Shown here piece by piece: positions 35,501 to 44,680 of a DNA stretch of 64,000 nt (position 1 is the stretch's first letter; each line of letters starts with the position of its first letter). A model generated the notes under the pieces. The model was not told the DNA's origin. It was given only the letters and a program-made list of their open reading frames with translations, and ran no database searches. This DNA is from an uncultured Clostridia bacterium. GTDB lineage: Bacteria; Bacillota; Clostridia; UMGS1810. Both the position numbers and the translations under genes were made by a program. The DNA is taken from NCBI GenBank assembly GCA_934463165.1, contig CAKSJG010000007.1, positions 32,608 to 96,607 of the forward strand, given 5' to 3'.

Positions 35501-36750
35501 AAAATAACACTGTTTCCCACACTGCCGTCTTTTAATATAATTTTTGCCATACCTGCCGGGCTGGTCCAATATGTACCCTTTGCGTTTTTTATGTAATTGT
35601 TTGATGTTTTTCTGCTTCCGCTTGCATCGGAATCGTCAATAATCATCTGAAATCCCAGCTCTGTTTCTGCCTTCGGATTGATTTGCAAAACAGAAAACGG
35701 AATGGCTATTTCTGCCGTAAAGCCGTTTTTCCCGGGCTTTTCGCGGTATGCCGTCTTTATAACGGACACATCATACTGAATATTTGCACCGTCATACGCA
35801 TCGTTTTTTATTATCGGTTTTCCGTTATATATATTCGGATTGATGCAAATTACATAATCACTTTCGTTAAAAGCGGTACGAGTTGAGTAGTTGCCGGATG
35901 TTGACAGATAAATTCTTATATTGTCCGACATATAGTAATCTGCCGATGTGTAATCGTCAAAAAACAGCTTGTCGTCCGTTCTGTCCTCAATAAAATAAAG
36001 GTAATCGTTATCCCACGATACTGCTATGTGCGACGACAAATCCTTTTTATCCGCACGTGATATTTCTGGCGCAAAGTCAAATATATTTTCGTCCCATTCA
36101 TCTATATTACCGTCTATGTTTACACTTTCCGAACGTTTAAAAGCATAAGAAATATAATCGGAATTAGCGGGGTTTTCTCCCACGGTATCGCTTATCGGAT
36201 AGAAATAAGTTACCCTCTTTTCGTTTTGAAAATCCGTCAAAAGAGTTCCTATCAATACTTCGTCGTTTTTGTTATATCTGCCCTCTAATATTCCTTTTGT
36301 TTTTTCCGAATCGGAATTAAATATCGACGAATATACCAAATATGTTCCTTTTGATACATCTTTCAAATCCGCCTTGACCGATACATCGGTAACAGTTCCC
36401 GCAGACGCACCGTTTAAAACCTCAAGGTCAAACGGCGCAGTCTTTACAGTGTCTTTCTCAAAACGGTCTTTTAAAATTTTATCAAATCGAATTCTTCCCT
36501 CTTTTATGCTGTAATTTTTTAAAGATACATTCGCGGTATACTCCAAACCGAATTCCGCAGTGTCATCCTCAATTGTAACATCTGAAACCGAAAGTTTTAT
36601 ATCGCCGGTCTTTTTTACTGTAAATGAGGTATAATCGACAAGCTTCACCGCGTCATTGCTGTTTTGGGCAAACGCGGTTGTATATAATGCCGAAACCAAA
36701 ATTGCAAATATAAGAATAACGCAAACTGCTGATTTTCTGTCGTTATTCAC
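32503..36750 (-). CDS. Large secreted glycoside hydrolase-like protein with CBM9-like domain, paralogue A
   Basis: A 1415-residue exported protein. After a signal peptide (VCVILIFAILVSALYTTAFA) and a beta-domain, residues about 210-402 resemble a family 9 carbohydrate-binding module (VNIDGNIDEWDENIFDFAPE, NGFTAEIAIPFSVLQINP). A catalytic-looking region follows with FGWRFALHTNYTDYSPNYKD, Asp near 911 in ASFVDVFGARTPQRDVDYDS, Glu near 957 in GPFFSEGGVDHVRYAGIIDG and LNHGMGYYSR, all repeated in the next gene. The C-terminal beta-domain ends SFLIYGDIVWK. The start is a GTG at 36750, 7 nt after GAGGTG; an ATG just before it opens only a 3-codon frame. The CBM-like module points to polysaccharide binding. 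Confidence 0.74.
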   Translation of the reverse strand: MNNDRKSAVCVILIFAILVSALYTTAFAQNSNDAVKLVDYTSFTVKKTGDIKLSVSDVTIEDDTAEFGLEYTANVSLKNYSIKEGRIRFDKILKDRFEKDTVKTAPFDLEVLNGASAGTVTDVSVKADLKDVSKGTYLVYSSIFNSDSEKTKGILEGRYNKNDEVLIGTLLTDFQNEKRVTYFYPISDTVGENPANSDYISYAFKRSESVNIDGNIDEWDENIFDFAPEISRADKKDLSSHIAVSWDNDYLYFIEDRTDDKLFFDDYTSADYYMSDNIRIYLSTSGNYSTRTAFNESDYVICINPNIYNGKPIIKNDAYDGANIQYDVSVIKTAYREKPGKNGFTAEIAIPFSVLQINPKAETELGFQMIIDDSDASGSRKTSNNYIKNAKGTYWTSPAGMAKIILKDGSVGNSVILQSSVKEASYDCGDIINGALNIFCSNPVKGNCNMSVSYENGRKYDYTIPLNIKRYNKLFMSVPAEYDGKASLSVSLNSQTGEVYESAAFDFEVLKSIVPVDYGNELTNIVSKGDTILPSVKHNEYVNSIEEKDGIFELSYKDGKEDITYKYKPECGSMREFTLCINGEKFYTPDASSGIRFVTEKGVKLPDELTAELIGVKKTESGVEASFSYKLPNTDFSAHAKYTVGISGKTLVLDMQSDNACAGFVGGLTEFGVKVDEIAYLPEYINLRLGGNMFLSSYFDWKYGNHTSMSVGGVTYSALDNGEYNPFKEKYMITISSDVTETFPNFNNGISPYREEISDDLLIDLWGYKAFDLSNFNEMANYASYLKNYGLDDVIFIRHYWQRDGYDMTIPDVIPAHQPYGGDEELIPAGKLISSFGWRFALHTNYTDYSPNYKDFNTDHAIINSTGQIRSGGTFGGVLNNFIKPFYYNYYIDKYEPEVTKRYSANASFVDVFGARTPQRDVDYDSSLEGSGKESYVIKKTEEAVNKIREIHNGPFFSEGGVDHVRYAGIIDGVEAQNAPKYLLPDFDLTKVFPLSLNHGMGYYSRTVPKKGSDGLYDQKTTDWYRARQLAYGHQSYVMDQMPANYVNQVCTEYYLMRAIQKQYAKSEVKTVYYLDGERKLNLSDALREKYFDKDDYGALEITYKNGTRIVVNCSDETIFVNGYSLPCDSFYVENKENGYVALGGANLNGKWGDMSVGDDEVFFSARNNRFCYGVYNIEPKLSNAAFTVLPTENNNGKAELVFDWEIEEEPPKDANSVIVHIIKENDSKLAVATGFDITSDMRSASGHYETTQSISLPDDFEYDKWYNVNMAMYSKTTQKRYKLKGNITLPTNLVRVGKFKVVKDGDEVKIISEPYVVEERENAPGDMVDFGKVTADNQFTAKKVNGGWKLTVQPRDSELNLILRDARVERIVALDENSKKISEVEFEKDGEETKIKIYDKEAYSFLIYGDIVWK

Positions 36751-36796
36751 TCATAATCACCTCACGTTTTTAAGTTGAAAAATAATCAATGAAAAT

Positions 36797-36813
36797 ATGA
36801 CTTAGGCAGTCAT
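36797..36813 (-). other. Small palindrome in the 65-bp gap before paralogue A
   Basis: ATGACT, 5 nt, AGTCAT, followed on the minus strand by ATTTTCATTGATTATTTTTC. It could be a weak terminator or pause inside the long operon. Confidence 0.35.
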
Positions 36814-36815
36814 TG

Positions 36816-38966
36816 TTACAGAGTCTTTTCTTCGCTCGCCGGAGCAATCGGTGTAAGGCTGTCCATTTTCCAAAGGAACACTTTGAATACCGAACCCTCC
36901 GGAATATTATCAAAATCTGACGGTGTAAATGTTATTTTGCTTACTCCCGTTTCTCCGCCCGAAGCATCAAAAGGCATAAATTCGTTAATGGTGCTCCCGA
37001 TATAATTTGCCACAAGTGTGTCATTATTGTAAGCCGCAATAATCGGCGTAAAATTGCCTGCACAATAAACCTGGTTTACATTTTTCACAATCGCCGTATA
37101 TGTACCGTCACTTTCTTTTGCAACATCAGTAATCTTGAAAACAGGTACCGGCTGCCAAACAGGGTCGGGACGATAATAATATGTCAGCATATTAGCCGAA
37201 TCTTTCGGATTTGTATACGTCATAACAAATTTCACGTTTGTGGGCTCGTAACCGTTAGTTCCGGTTTGAACCACCGTACCGCCGTATGCCGGCTCCGAGG
37301 TGTAGCTGTGAATAAATGTGCCGTTTTGAACAAGGAAATTTGAACCTGCCGCTGCAGTGCTTTTTCCGCTTATTTCAAGACTTCTTACCTGCGCGTCATC
37401 AGTTGTCACCGTATAATTTACTATAACAATATCCTCACACGCTCCGTCTATCCACAAAGAACGCTGAACATCTGTTTTTTTATCTCTGTTAGGATAGTTA
37501 ATAAACGTATTTTCAACCAGTACATTTTTAATGCTAAACAAATAAATTGCATATCCGCTTGCGCTTTTGTCGCTCTGCAATGTGCCTATTCTCCAGTTTT
37601 CTGCGGTTGTTGCGGTAACAGACGTTACAGACGGTATTGTTAACGAATTTCTCAATTCTATTTTTCCATTTTTGGCATATACTTTTTCAATATTCGCATT
37701 TGACGCCGTTATAAATACGTCTTTTTCAGAGGTTATTTCACCTGCCGTTAATGAATCCTTTGCGCCTATGTAAACTGCTTTTCCGCTTCCCGACGCAGTG
37801 ATATTTCCAACCTTAAGCTCAGGAATGTTTAACTTAACATTTGCTTTTGTCGCATTGATATCGCCTATTTCCGCCGAACCGAAAGCAAAGTTTATGTCGT
37901 TCGTTCCGATGTAATTAATATTTCCTATTTTAATGTTTTTTCCAACATTCCAGCCATTGTAACCGCCTATATCAAGATTGCCGAAAGTCACATCTTCTCT
38001 CGTTCCGCTGTTAAAAAATACCGTAATACCGTTTCCTGTTTTTGCGGTAGTAATATCGCCGAATGTAACCCCTTTTACGTATTGTATCTGAACAGCAACA
38101 GCGTTGCTTGTAGTGTTGCCGATGTTAATGTTTCCGAGATTGCAGTCGAGAAGTTTTTCTGCTCTCATACCCTGTTGCGCAGAATCTGTTGATGTAATAC
38201 TTCCCACAGTCACGCCTTTAATGTTGTGGATAAAAACACATTTTCCGGTCGCTTTAAGACTTTTGATATTTATATTGCTTGTTGTAACCTCACTTGTATC
38301 CTTCAAAGAGGAAGAAGATGAGTCAAACGCATCATATGCATTATCTTGTTCACTACCTGTTAAAGCGCGGATTTCTATTTCCGTCGCATTAATATTTTGT
38401 GCGGTAATATTTCTTGAAGAACCGTAGATAGAGAATTTATTTCCTGCTCTAACATCACCGATTGTGATACCGTCGCAACCGGCAAGAAAAACATTTCCGG
38501 TTGCCGATTTCACGTCGGTAACAATATCTTCACAGATAAGATTTTTTGTTCCGTTGAAAAATATTCTTCCATTTTTGCTGTGAACCGTTCCCTGGATTGT
38601 AATGTCGCTTATCTGGCTGTTGATTTCCAATGCCGAATGTGCTTCCGTATTCGAATTGGAATTAAGATATGCGCCTTTGGCAAATTCCAAAGTAATACCC
38701 GAATATTTACTGTTATTTAAATTGAGAAATATTTCACTGCCCTTGCCGTAATAAGTGCCTGCCGGGAAATATACCGTTCCCTTATCGGAATTTGCCGCAA
38801 CGGCATCAAGCGCTTTAAAAACAGCCGTTTTATCCTCTACCGTATCGTTTCCGTTAGCGCCGTATGATGTTACATCTGCTCGTATAGCCTCGGCCCGAGC
38901 TATAATACCGAATGAAAATAATATTCCTATCGATACCATAATCGCAAAAAAAGTTTTTTTCATCAT
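36816..38966 (-). CDS. Secreted parallel beta-helix protein (pectate lyase-like fold), larger
   Basis: A 716-residue exported protein: signal peptide FFAIMVSIGILFSFGIIARA, then the start motif of pectate-lyase-superfamily helices, ADVTSYGANGNDTVEDKTAV, with TVYFPAGTYYGKGSEI. Residues about 60-520 are a long series of 20-22-residue beta-helix rungs rich in NI, IT, GDI and Asn ladders (such as VKGVTFGDITTAKTGNGITV). The last 150 residues form a separate beta-domain (PVFKITDVAKESDGTYTAIV, FKVFLWKMDSLTPIAP). No clear catalytic cluster was recognised, so it may be a lyase, a hydrolase or a binding protein. A second ATG one codon later is equally good with AAGGAGAG. It lies 38 bp after the smaller beta-helix gene. 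Confidence 0.78.
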   Translation of the reverse strand: MMKKTFFAIMVSIGILFSFGIIARAEAIRADVTSYGANGNDTVEDKTAVFKALDAVAANSDKGTVYFPAGTYYGKGSEIFLNLNNSKYSGITLEFAKGAYLNSNSNTEAHSALEINSQISDITIQGTVHSKNGRIFFNGTKNLICEDIVTDVKSATGNVFLAGCDGITIGDVRAGNKFSIYGSSRNITAQNINATEIEIRALTGSEQDNAYDAFDSSSSSLKDTSEVTTSNINIKSLKATGKCVFIHNIKGVTVGSITSTDSAQQGMRAEKLLDCNLGNINIGNTTSNAVAVQIQYVKGVTFGDITTAKTGNGITVFFNSGTREDVTFGNLDIGGYNGWNVGKNIKIGNINYIGTNDINFAFGSAEIGDINATKANVKLNIPELKVGNITASGSGKAVYIGAKDSLTAGEITSEKDVFITASNANIEKVYAKNGKIELRNSLTIPSVTSVTATTAENWRIGTLQSDKSASGYAIYLFSIKNVLVENTFINYPNRDKKTDVQRSLWIDGACEDIVIVNYTVTTDDAQVRSLEISGKSTAAAGSNFLVQNGTFIHSYTSEPAYGGTVVQTGTNGYEPTNVKFVMTYTNPKDSANMLTYYYRPDPVWQPVPVFKITDVAKESDGTYTAIVKNVNQVYCAGNFTPIIAAYNNDTLVANYIGSTINEFMPFDASGGETGVSKITFTPSDFDNIPEGSVFKVFLWKMDSLTPIAPASEEKTL

Positions 38967-39004
38967 AAATCTCTCCTTATATTTATAAATGTCAGAACAA
39001 AATT

Positions 39005-40255
39005 TTATTCTGCAAAATCAAAGATTATAGTCGGTACAAGCTGTTCAGTTTCGTTTTCAGCATCCCAGACAAATATTTTCGCGGTTTTTGCCGTTTCACT
39101 GCCCGGGACCGAAGCTGTCAATGTGAAAACCGATGCCTCGCCCTCAATATATTCGTCCGAAACAACTTTTGCAATGCAGGCTCCGTCCGCATTGTAAATA
39201 CATTCCGCAATTTTCAGCATGCGTTTAAATTTGTAAGGATTATATAATGTAAAGCTTGAGTTAATCTCCTTATCCGTTTCGCCGGATTGTGATATCTCGG
39301 GATTTTCAGCCGTAAAAGCGGGCATCGGCTCTTCAACGGATGAAGTTCTGTATGAATTCCAAACGGGATTTTCAACTCCCGATGCACAGTACACCATATT
39401 AAGAGATATATTTTTCGGAGCGTATGTTCCGCCCTGAAGCACAATATCGTGGCTTGCGGTGCTCTTTGTGTTGTAATAATAAATTTTGTCAACCGTTAAA
39501 CCGTCCGTTGTGAACGAAGCATTGTTTCCGCCGCTTTCAAAAGAGCGGATATAATTATCGTCATGCTCAAGACGGTATTCGCTTATCTTACCGTTCATTA
39601 TACGTTCCAGCAATACAGCGCGCATATTTCCTGCGGCATTTGAATTGTTCCTGTTCGGATAATAAACCTTTACGGAATTTATGTATAAATCTTTAATGTC
39701 GGAAATTACAACCGCCGATGCAGGTGCATTTTTGCTGATAAGCTTATCTATTACCAACCCATTTACATTTCTTATCTTTATTTCAGAATTTTCCACTTGG
39801 AGTCGCTCTAATCTTATATTCGTTGCGGGCTGCAAAAGGATTGCACCGTTTGAAGTGCCTATTGTATCAGAACCGAGCATTTCAAATTTTCCGTTTTGCG
39901 TGAGACGCATATCTTCTATGACAAAGTCAGTCACATTATGTATAATAACATTTCCCGTAACTTCAACGATACCTCCGACGGTAAGATTATTGCATGAATT
40001 TATTGAAAGAGAGGAAATTTTCGCGCCTTCGTCAAAAAGAATGGTAATGTCGTTGGCATTACTTGCGCCGTTTAAGGTAATACCGCCGTATTCTCCGGCC
40101 GGATATTCAACAATTCCGCCCGCGCCTGCAGCGGAGATTGCATCGTTTATATTGCCGAAATCGGTAATAGATACCGTATTGCCTTCCGCGGACGCAAATA
40201 TTGGAAATAATACTGATAATGCCGTGCATAAGATTAACAGAATATATTTTTTCAT
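39005..40255 (-). CDS. Secreted parallel beta-helix protein, smaller
   Basis: A 416-residue exported protein with signal peptide (YILLILCTALSVLFPIFASA). Residues about 30-300 are beta-helix rungs (ITDFGNINDAISAAGAGGIV, VEYPAGEYGGITLNGAS, INSCNNLTVGGIVEVTGNVI, KDLYINSVKVYYPNRNN). The end (PEISQSGETDKEINSSFTLY to KIFVWDAENETEQLVP) resembles the terminal beta-domain of the larger neighbour, including the phrase on nested FVW/FLW strands. Its ATG overlaps the stop of the SLH gene upstream (ATGA), and GGGAGGT lies 8 nt before it. The enzymatic role is unknown. Confidence 0.76.
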   Translation of the reverse strand: MKKYILLILCTALSVLFPIFASAEGNTVSITDFGNINDAISAAGAGGIVEYPAGEYGGITLNGASNANDITILFDEGAKISSLSINSCNNLTVGGIVEVTGNVIIHNVTDFVIEDMRLTQNGKFEMLGSDTIGTSNGAILLQPATNIRLERLQVENSEIKIRNVNGLVIDKLISKNAPASAVVISDIKDLYINSVKVYYPNRNNSNAAGNMRAVLLERIMNGKISEYRLEHDDNYIRSFESGGNNASFTTDGLTVDKIYYYNTKSTASHDIVLQGGTYAPKNISLNMVYCASGVENPVWNSYRTSSVEEPMPAFTAENPEISQSGETDKEINSSFTLYNPYKFKRMLKIAECIYNADGACIAKVVSDEYIEGEASVFTLTASVPGSETAKTAKIFVWDAENETEQLVPTIIFDFAE

Positions 40256-41994
40256 TGTGCGATACCTCCCTTTGTAATCAGCATACAGATAATTTTTGCC
40301 GCCTGCGCACGCGTTAACGATTCTTTCGGTGCAAAGCGTCCGTCTCCCATTCCGCTGATTATTCCGATATTCTGCATTGCGGTCACCGCGTCTTTTGCAT
40401 ACTCGGAAATCTCATCGCTGTCTGAAAATTCGGTGTCTGACACATTCGGACTGAATTCCAGAAGCCTGGAAGCTATAACCGCCGTATCCTGACGCGAAAT
40501 ACTTTGACCGAACCCGAATTCACCGTTTCCGATACCTGACACAATTTCGTTTTTAACCGCCGACGAAATATACGGATATGCCCAGTTATCGGGCGACACA
40601 TCGGAAAAACCGCACTCGGCGTTTTCATCATAAATATTCGCTGCGAGCACCAGCATTTTTACAAATTCTTCGCGCGTTACATACTGCGAAGGATTGAATT
40701 TGCCGTTATAACCGTTTACAATTTTCTTTTCATACAAATACAAAATACTTTCTTTCGCCCATTCAGCTTCGTCAATATCTTCAAATACGTTTTTATCGGT
40801 CTGATTTTCAGAGCCCGCCTGATTGGAAGAATTTGTTTCGTTATTTACCGACGGATTTGCATTTCCGGGTACCGTAAACGAACCGCCTCTGCCCCCTCCG
40901 CCTCCGTTTCCACGTGATGAAGAAGTGTCCTTTTTCGTCTCGCTTTCTGCGTCCGCACATTTATCAACCGCCGCTTTAAACTCTGAAACAATCTTGTCAA
41001 TGCTGTCAAAACTCTTGCCTTTCATAAGCTTAAACACCGCAAGCTTATCGTTAAGGTTTTCATATACCGTCATAACAGATTGAGGAATTGATATTTTCTC
41101 GGAATAATCCTTTAAAATCAAATCACGCAAGACTCCCGCGCTTTCCGCATTTGAGGTTTCATACAAAAGAGCCGACTGTGCAAGCGCGTCCGCAAACGAT
41201 TTTCCCGAAGCAAACTCACCGTTTACAAGTGTTTGGCAAATATTTGTTTTGATTTCTTTTATTTTTTCGCCTTTCAGTTCATCGGTATCCGCATCGGTAT
41301 AGTAACCGATATTATCGTAGTATTCTGTATCGTTGCCGAGCAAAAAATCATATTCTGTCAAAAGGTCATATATTTCTCCGCCCGTTTCGGATTTGTTTAT
41401 ACGCGAAAGCGCCACAGCCTCATGAAAGCTGTCTTTGACTTCCGATACGGTTTCAAACAATTCGGGTTTCAATCCCCAAAGCAAATCTGTTATTTTTTCT
41501 TCATCAAACCATTCTTCGTTTTTAACAGTTTCATCTATATCCAAAAATACTGAATATTCAAAAATTTTGCTGATTAAAGCGTTTTTCTCCGCATTATTGA
41601 TATCCGATAACATATCCTTTGTAAAGTCCACAGGATTTTTATACTGAAAAGTAATAAATGACGCTTCAGTCATAAGCTTTCCTTTAAGATACAAGATATA
41701 TTCTCCTGTGTCTGTCAGATTTTCATTCATAGGAATTGAAAACGAAAATCTCCCGTCAGAATTTTCAAGATTATACTCGTAAATTGTAACAAGCGAGTCG
41801 GTATTGATGTCGTTCTCTTTGGATATAACTGCCGTAACTGTTTCGCCTGCCGGCGCCTTGTAAATTCCTGTAACTTTAACGGTATTTTCTATAAAATTCT
41901 GCTCTGCTTCAAGGTTTTCAGGTCCCATCGCCGAAAATGCATTGACCGTCGTAAAAGTCAGCAATAAACTTAAAATCAATATTTTTCTAATCAT
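40252..41994 (-). CDS. Surface protein with three C-terminal SLH domains
   Basis: A 580-residue exported protein with signal peptide (ILILSLLLTFTTVNAFSAM). The N-terminal part has a beta-domain (VKVTGIYKAPAGETVTAVIS) followed by a helical region. A Gly/Ser/Asn-rich linker (GNGGGGGRGGSFTVPG) leads to three S-layer homology repeats: DIDEAEWAKESILYLYEKKI, then SDVSPDNWAYPYISSAVKNE and SDSDEISEYAKDAVTAMQNI, each followed by a TREEF-, SRQDTAV- or TRAQAAK-type turn. SLH repeats hold proteins to pyruvylated wall polymers. The ATG at 41994 is used since AAGGGAGA lies 7 nt before it and the signal peptide starts there. Its neighbours suggest a surface scaffold or binder for the glycan. Confidence 0.85.
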   Translation of the reverse strand: MIRKILILSLLLTFTTVNAFSAMGPENLEAEQNFIENTVKVTGIYKAPAGETVTAVISKENDINTDSLVTIYEYNLENSDGRFSFSIPMNENLTDTGEYILYLKGKLMTEASFITFQYKNPVDFTKDMLSDINNAEKNALISKIFEYSVFLDIDETVKNEEWFDEEKITDLLWGLKPELFETVSEVKDSFHEAVALSRINKSETGGEIYDLLTEYDFLLGNDTEYYDNIGYYTDADTDELKGEKIKEIKTNICQTLVNGEFASGKSFADALAQSALLYETSNAESAGVLRDLILKDYSEKISIPQSVMTVYENLNDKLAVFKLMKGKSFDSIDKIVSEFKAAVDKCADAESETKKDTSSSRGNGGGGGRGGSFTVPGNANPSVNNETNSSNQAGSENQTDKNVFEDIDEAEWAKESILYLYEKKIVNGYNGKFNPSQYVTREEFVKMLVLAANIYDENAECGFSDVSPDNWAYPYISSAVKNEIVSGIGNGEFGFGQSISRQDTAVIASRLLEFSPNVSDTEFSDSDEISEYAKDAVTAMQNIGIISGMGDGRFAPKESLTRAQAAKIICMLITKGGIAQ

Positions 41995-42014
41995 CAAATT
42001 TTCTCCCTTCATTA

Positions 42015-44663
42015 TCATTCATAAAACACGAAGGTATCTCTGGCATCGTTACCCGCAACCCTTACATATACCGTGCTTGCCTCTTCACCGGCTTCCAAAT
42101 ATCCCAAAACATCATCTATTCCCGACGCAATATACGCTTTATCAGCCGATTTATCAAATATATGGAAATTGCCTTTTCCGGCATTTATAAGCCTCATTGA
42201 TGCAAAATCGTTAAAATCATATTCATTGCCGTTTTTGGTAACACATATACGCAGATATACAGAATCCTTTGAATATACTCTGCCGTAAATTCCGGCACGT
42301 GAGGCATACGCCTTTTGATTGATACTGCTTGGATTGTTGTCAGCAAACGGATCAAGCAAAACTTTCCAAGAAGCAATTTCACCTTTTCCGTTAAGTTCAT
42401 ATTGGATTAGTGTTCCTATTTTCAAATTTGCAGTGTTTTCCAAATTGTCGTCGTATGTAATGAAGTCTTGCGTTTTTCCACCCTGCAACAAAGAAATTTT
42501 ACTTCTCGACGAGCCGTCGTCCGCCGTAACCACCCAAACCGAACTTACCATACCATACGGCGAATACTCCGTAATAGGCAATCCGGCACCTATCTCAGTG
42601 TAATTTACCACTACCTCTGACACGGCTACATCACCGAAATTATATGCGTCCACGCTGTAGCTGTTTTCGTTTTTAAACACCGATACGTCTGCAGAAGTGT
42701 AATCATCGTCATTTGCATTTTCAGCTTCTTCAGATTTCGGAACATTAAACACAACCGCATCCGGCGCAACCGCAAAATTCACGGTCGGTGTTTCATCAGA
42801 GAAAATCATATTATATGTTCTGAACGGAACAGTTGCATACTTATATGATATCCTGCCCGTTAGCGGGTCGGGAGCAGACGCTGTTTTTTCACACTCATAA
42901 TCCAGGCTCAGGATATCCTTGTCACTGCATTCCGCATTATATAATTTTTTTATTTCATTATCACTGTTGCATAAAAATCTTATTACACCGCTTTTTAAAT
43001 TTTCAGAGTCTTTATGAGGAAGTGCTCCGAGCAGATTTTCTCCATCAACTTTAACGGTATCGTTAATGGTGACCTTTTTTGCTACCTTGAAAATACTCAC
43101 CTCATTGTTCTGTGTTAAAATTTTAAGTAAAACGTCATTGCCAATGTTCTCGGATTTTTTCCCTGCTATTAAATAACCGTACATCAAAGATTCGTTTCCG
43201 GTATTATAATCCGCAATTTTACCAAGGTAGTCTATGGAAAATTTCCCTTCATCACCCAGCTTTAATTTTTCTTTGAATGAGTTTGATATTTCGTATTTCT
43301 TGCCGTTTACAGCAACAAAATCTTCACTTATTTCTTCAATCTTACCCGTAACATACAAATCACTTATGTACACCGTAACCTTAAGATTATCTCGGCTGAT
43401 TAAAACACTTAAAAGATCATCTTTACGAATATCGGAAAACTGAACTTCTTTCCCGTTTTTAAAAAATTTAACCGTTTTGCCGTCATCTGTACTCAAATCT
43501 ATTTTTTTTCCGTCATCATAGATTATACGGTTTGTATCGTTTTTTTGTTTTACCGTATAATTTTTGTAATCGGTAATAAGCACTGCATCATAATACGAGT
43601 CCGAATTATTGTTTATAAGCTTTACCGTGCCGTAAATTTTCGTAAAAGAGCTGTCATTAAAATACGCATCGGTTCTGCCGTTGTAAACAATATTGCACTG
43701 TTCGGAAAACGCAACTTTCTTTTCCCTGCCATTACCGTCGGCGTAATAATGCAAATATCCGCCGTCAATTTTTATAATGCTTTCGTCATCCAAAGTCATA
43801 ACGGTATTATTCTCTGTTTCGGCAGCCGCTATGATTTCTTTGTCATCGTTGTAATATACTTCGGTTTCAAATCCGAGCAAAGACTCCATATCGCCAATCT
43901 TTGATTTGTAAACCGTGCCGTTTATTTTTATACTGTCTGAAGGATAGTCATTATCATCATAAAAATCAGTACCGCCGGCGCGTGTAACAACACCTATATC
44001 CTTGTATATCCTCCGACTTGTAAGAATTGTATAATTTTTCTGTATTCTGTAAGAAATCTCGCTGTTTACAAAAATATCTTCTTTTGCATAATTTGCCTGT
44101 GAAGCATTATATATAATATTAAGTAAATCCGCTTTAGTAATTGTTCCCTCGGCATCAGCAGAAATATCATCAAGAAGACCGAGCTCTGTGCCGACTCTTA
44201 AATATCCGTACGGGTAGCCACCGTATGCTTCGGATTTGGCTTTGTAGTTTAATGCAAGTACAAATACTTTTACCGCATCACGCAAAGTTATACTTTCATC
44301 GGGAGCAAATTCGGTTTTCGACACTCCCGAAATCAGATTCATATCTCTTGCCGTTTTAATGTCTTTTGCATAAGATGCAAAAAAGTCAACGTCGTCAAAA
44401 GCCGTTTCCGGTTCTTCACCCTCTTGATGAAGTCCAAGCAGGCATATTGCACCCGTTACCACATTTGCACGGGTTGCTTCCTCCGAAAGACCTTCATCAA
44501 GTTCAAAATCATCAGTTAAAAGTCCGAGTTCGTTTAAGATTTTATATTTTCTCTCAATCTTTTGCAAATTTACACTTTCTGCGGAAAACGCATTTACCGC
44601 CGTTGAAAGCAAAGTCAAAAGCAAAAGAGATAACACAAGCACAAAAACAACTGTTTTTCTCAT
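42015..44663 (-). CDS. Large surface protein with N-terminal SLH domains
   Basis: An 882-residue exported protein with signal peptide (TVVFVLVLSLLLLTLLSTAV then NAFSAE). Residues about 35-190 hold SLH repeats (ILNELGLLTDDFELDEGL, DVDFFASYAKDIKTARDMNL, SGVSKTEFAPDESITLRDAV and RVGTELGLLDDI). The remaining 690 residues are beta-rich repeats of short domains (DGKKIDLSTDDGKTVKFFKN, VTGKIEEISEDFVAVNGKKY) with no recognised enzyme motif. It is probably a wall-anchored binding or S-layer component. It starts 17 bp after the second permease and ends 20 bp before the next SLH gene, so it is part of the importer operon. Confidence 0.83.
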   Translation of the reverse strand: MRKTVVFVLVLSLLLLTLLSTAVNAFSAESVNLQKIERKYKILNELGLLTDDFELDEGLSEEATRANVVTGAICLLGLHQEGEEPETAFDDVDFFASYAKDIKTARDMNLISGVSKTEFAPDESITLRDAVKVFVLALNYKAKSEAYGGYPYGYLRVGTELGLLDDISADAEGTITKADLLNIIYNASQANYAKEDIFVNSEISYRIQKNYTILTSRRIYKDIGVVTRAGGTDFYDDNDYPSDSIKINGTVYKSKIGDMESLLGFETEVYYNDDKEIIAAAETENNTVMTLDDESIIKIDGGYLHYYADGNGREKKVAFSEQCNIVYNGRTDAYFNDSSFTKIYGTVKLINNNSDSYYDAVLITDYKNYTVKQKNDTNRIIYDDGKKIDLSTDDGKTVKFFKNGKEVQFSDIRKDDLLSVLISRDNLKVTVYISDLYVTGKIEEISEDFVAVNGKKYEISNSFKEKLKLGDEGKFSIDYLGKIADYNTGNESLMYGYLIAGKKSENIGNDVLLKILTQNNEVSIFKVAKKVTINDTVKVDGENLLGALPHKDSENLKSGVIRFLCNSDNEIKKLYNAECSDKDILSLDYECEKTASAPDPLTGRISYKYATVPFRTYNMIFSDETPTVNFAVAPDAVVFNVPKSEEAENANDDDYTSADVSVFKNENSYSVDAYNFGDVAVSEVVVNYTEIGAGLPITEYSPYGMVSSVWVVTADDGSSRSKISLLQGGKTQDFITYDDNLENTANLKIGTLIQYELNGKGEIASWKVLLDPFADNNPSSINQKAYASRAGIYGRVYSKDSVYLRICVTKNGNEYDFNDFASMRLINAGKGNFHIFDKSADKAYIASGIDDVLGYLEAGEEASTVYVRVAGNDARDTFVFYE

Positions 44664-44680
44664 CGATTTATTCTCCTTTC

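Noticed and set aside
32503..36760. A 3-codon ATG frame just before the GTG start of the 1415-residue protein as a regulatory upstream ORF
   Set aside because: Only 3 nt separate the ribosome site from that ATG, while the GTG has normal spacing; chance overlap is more likely.
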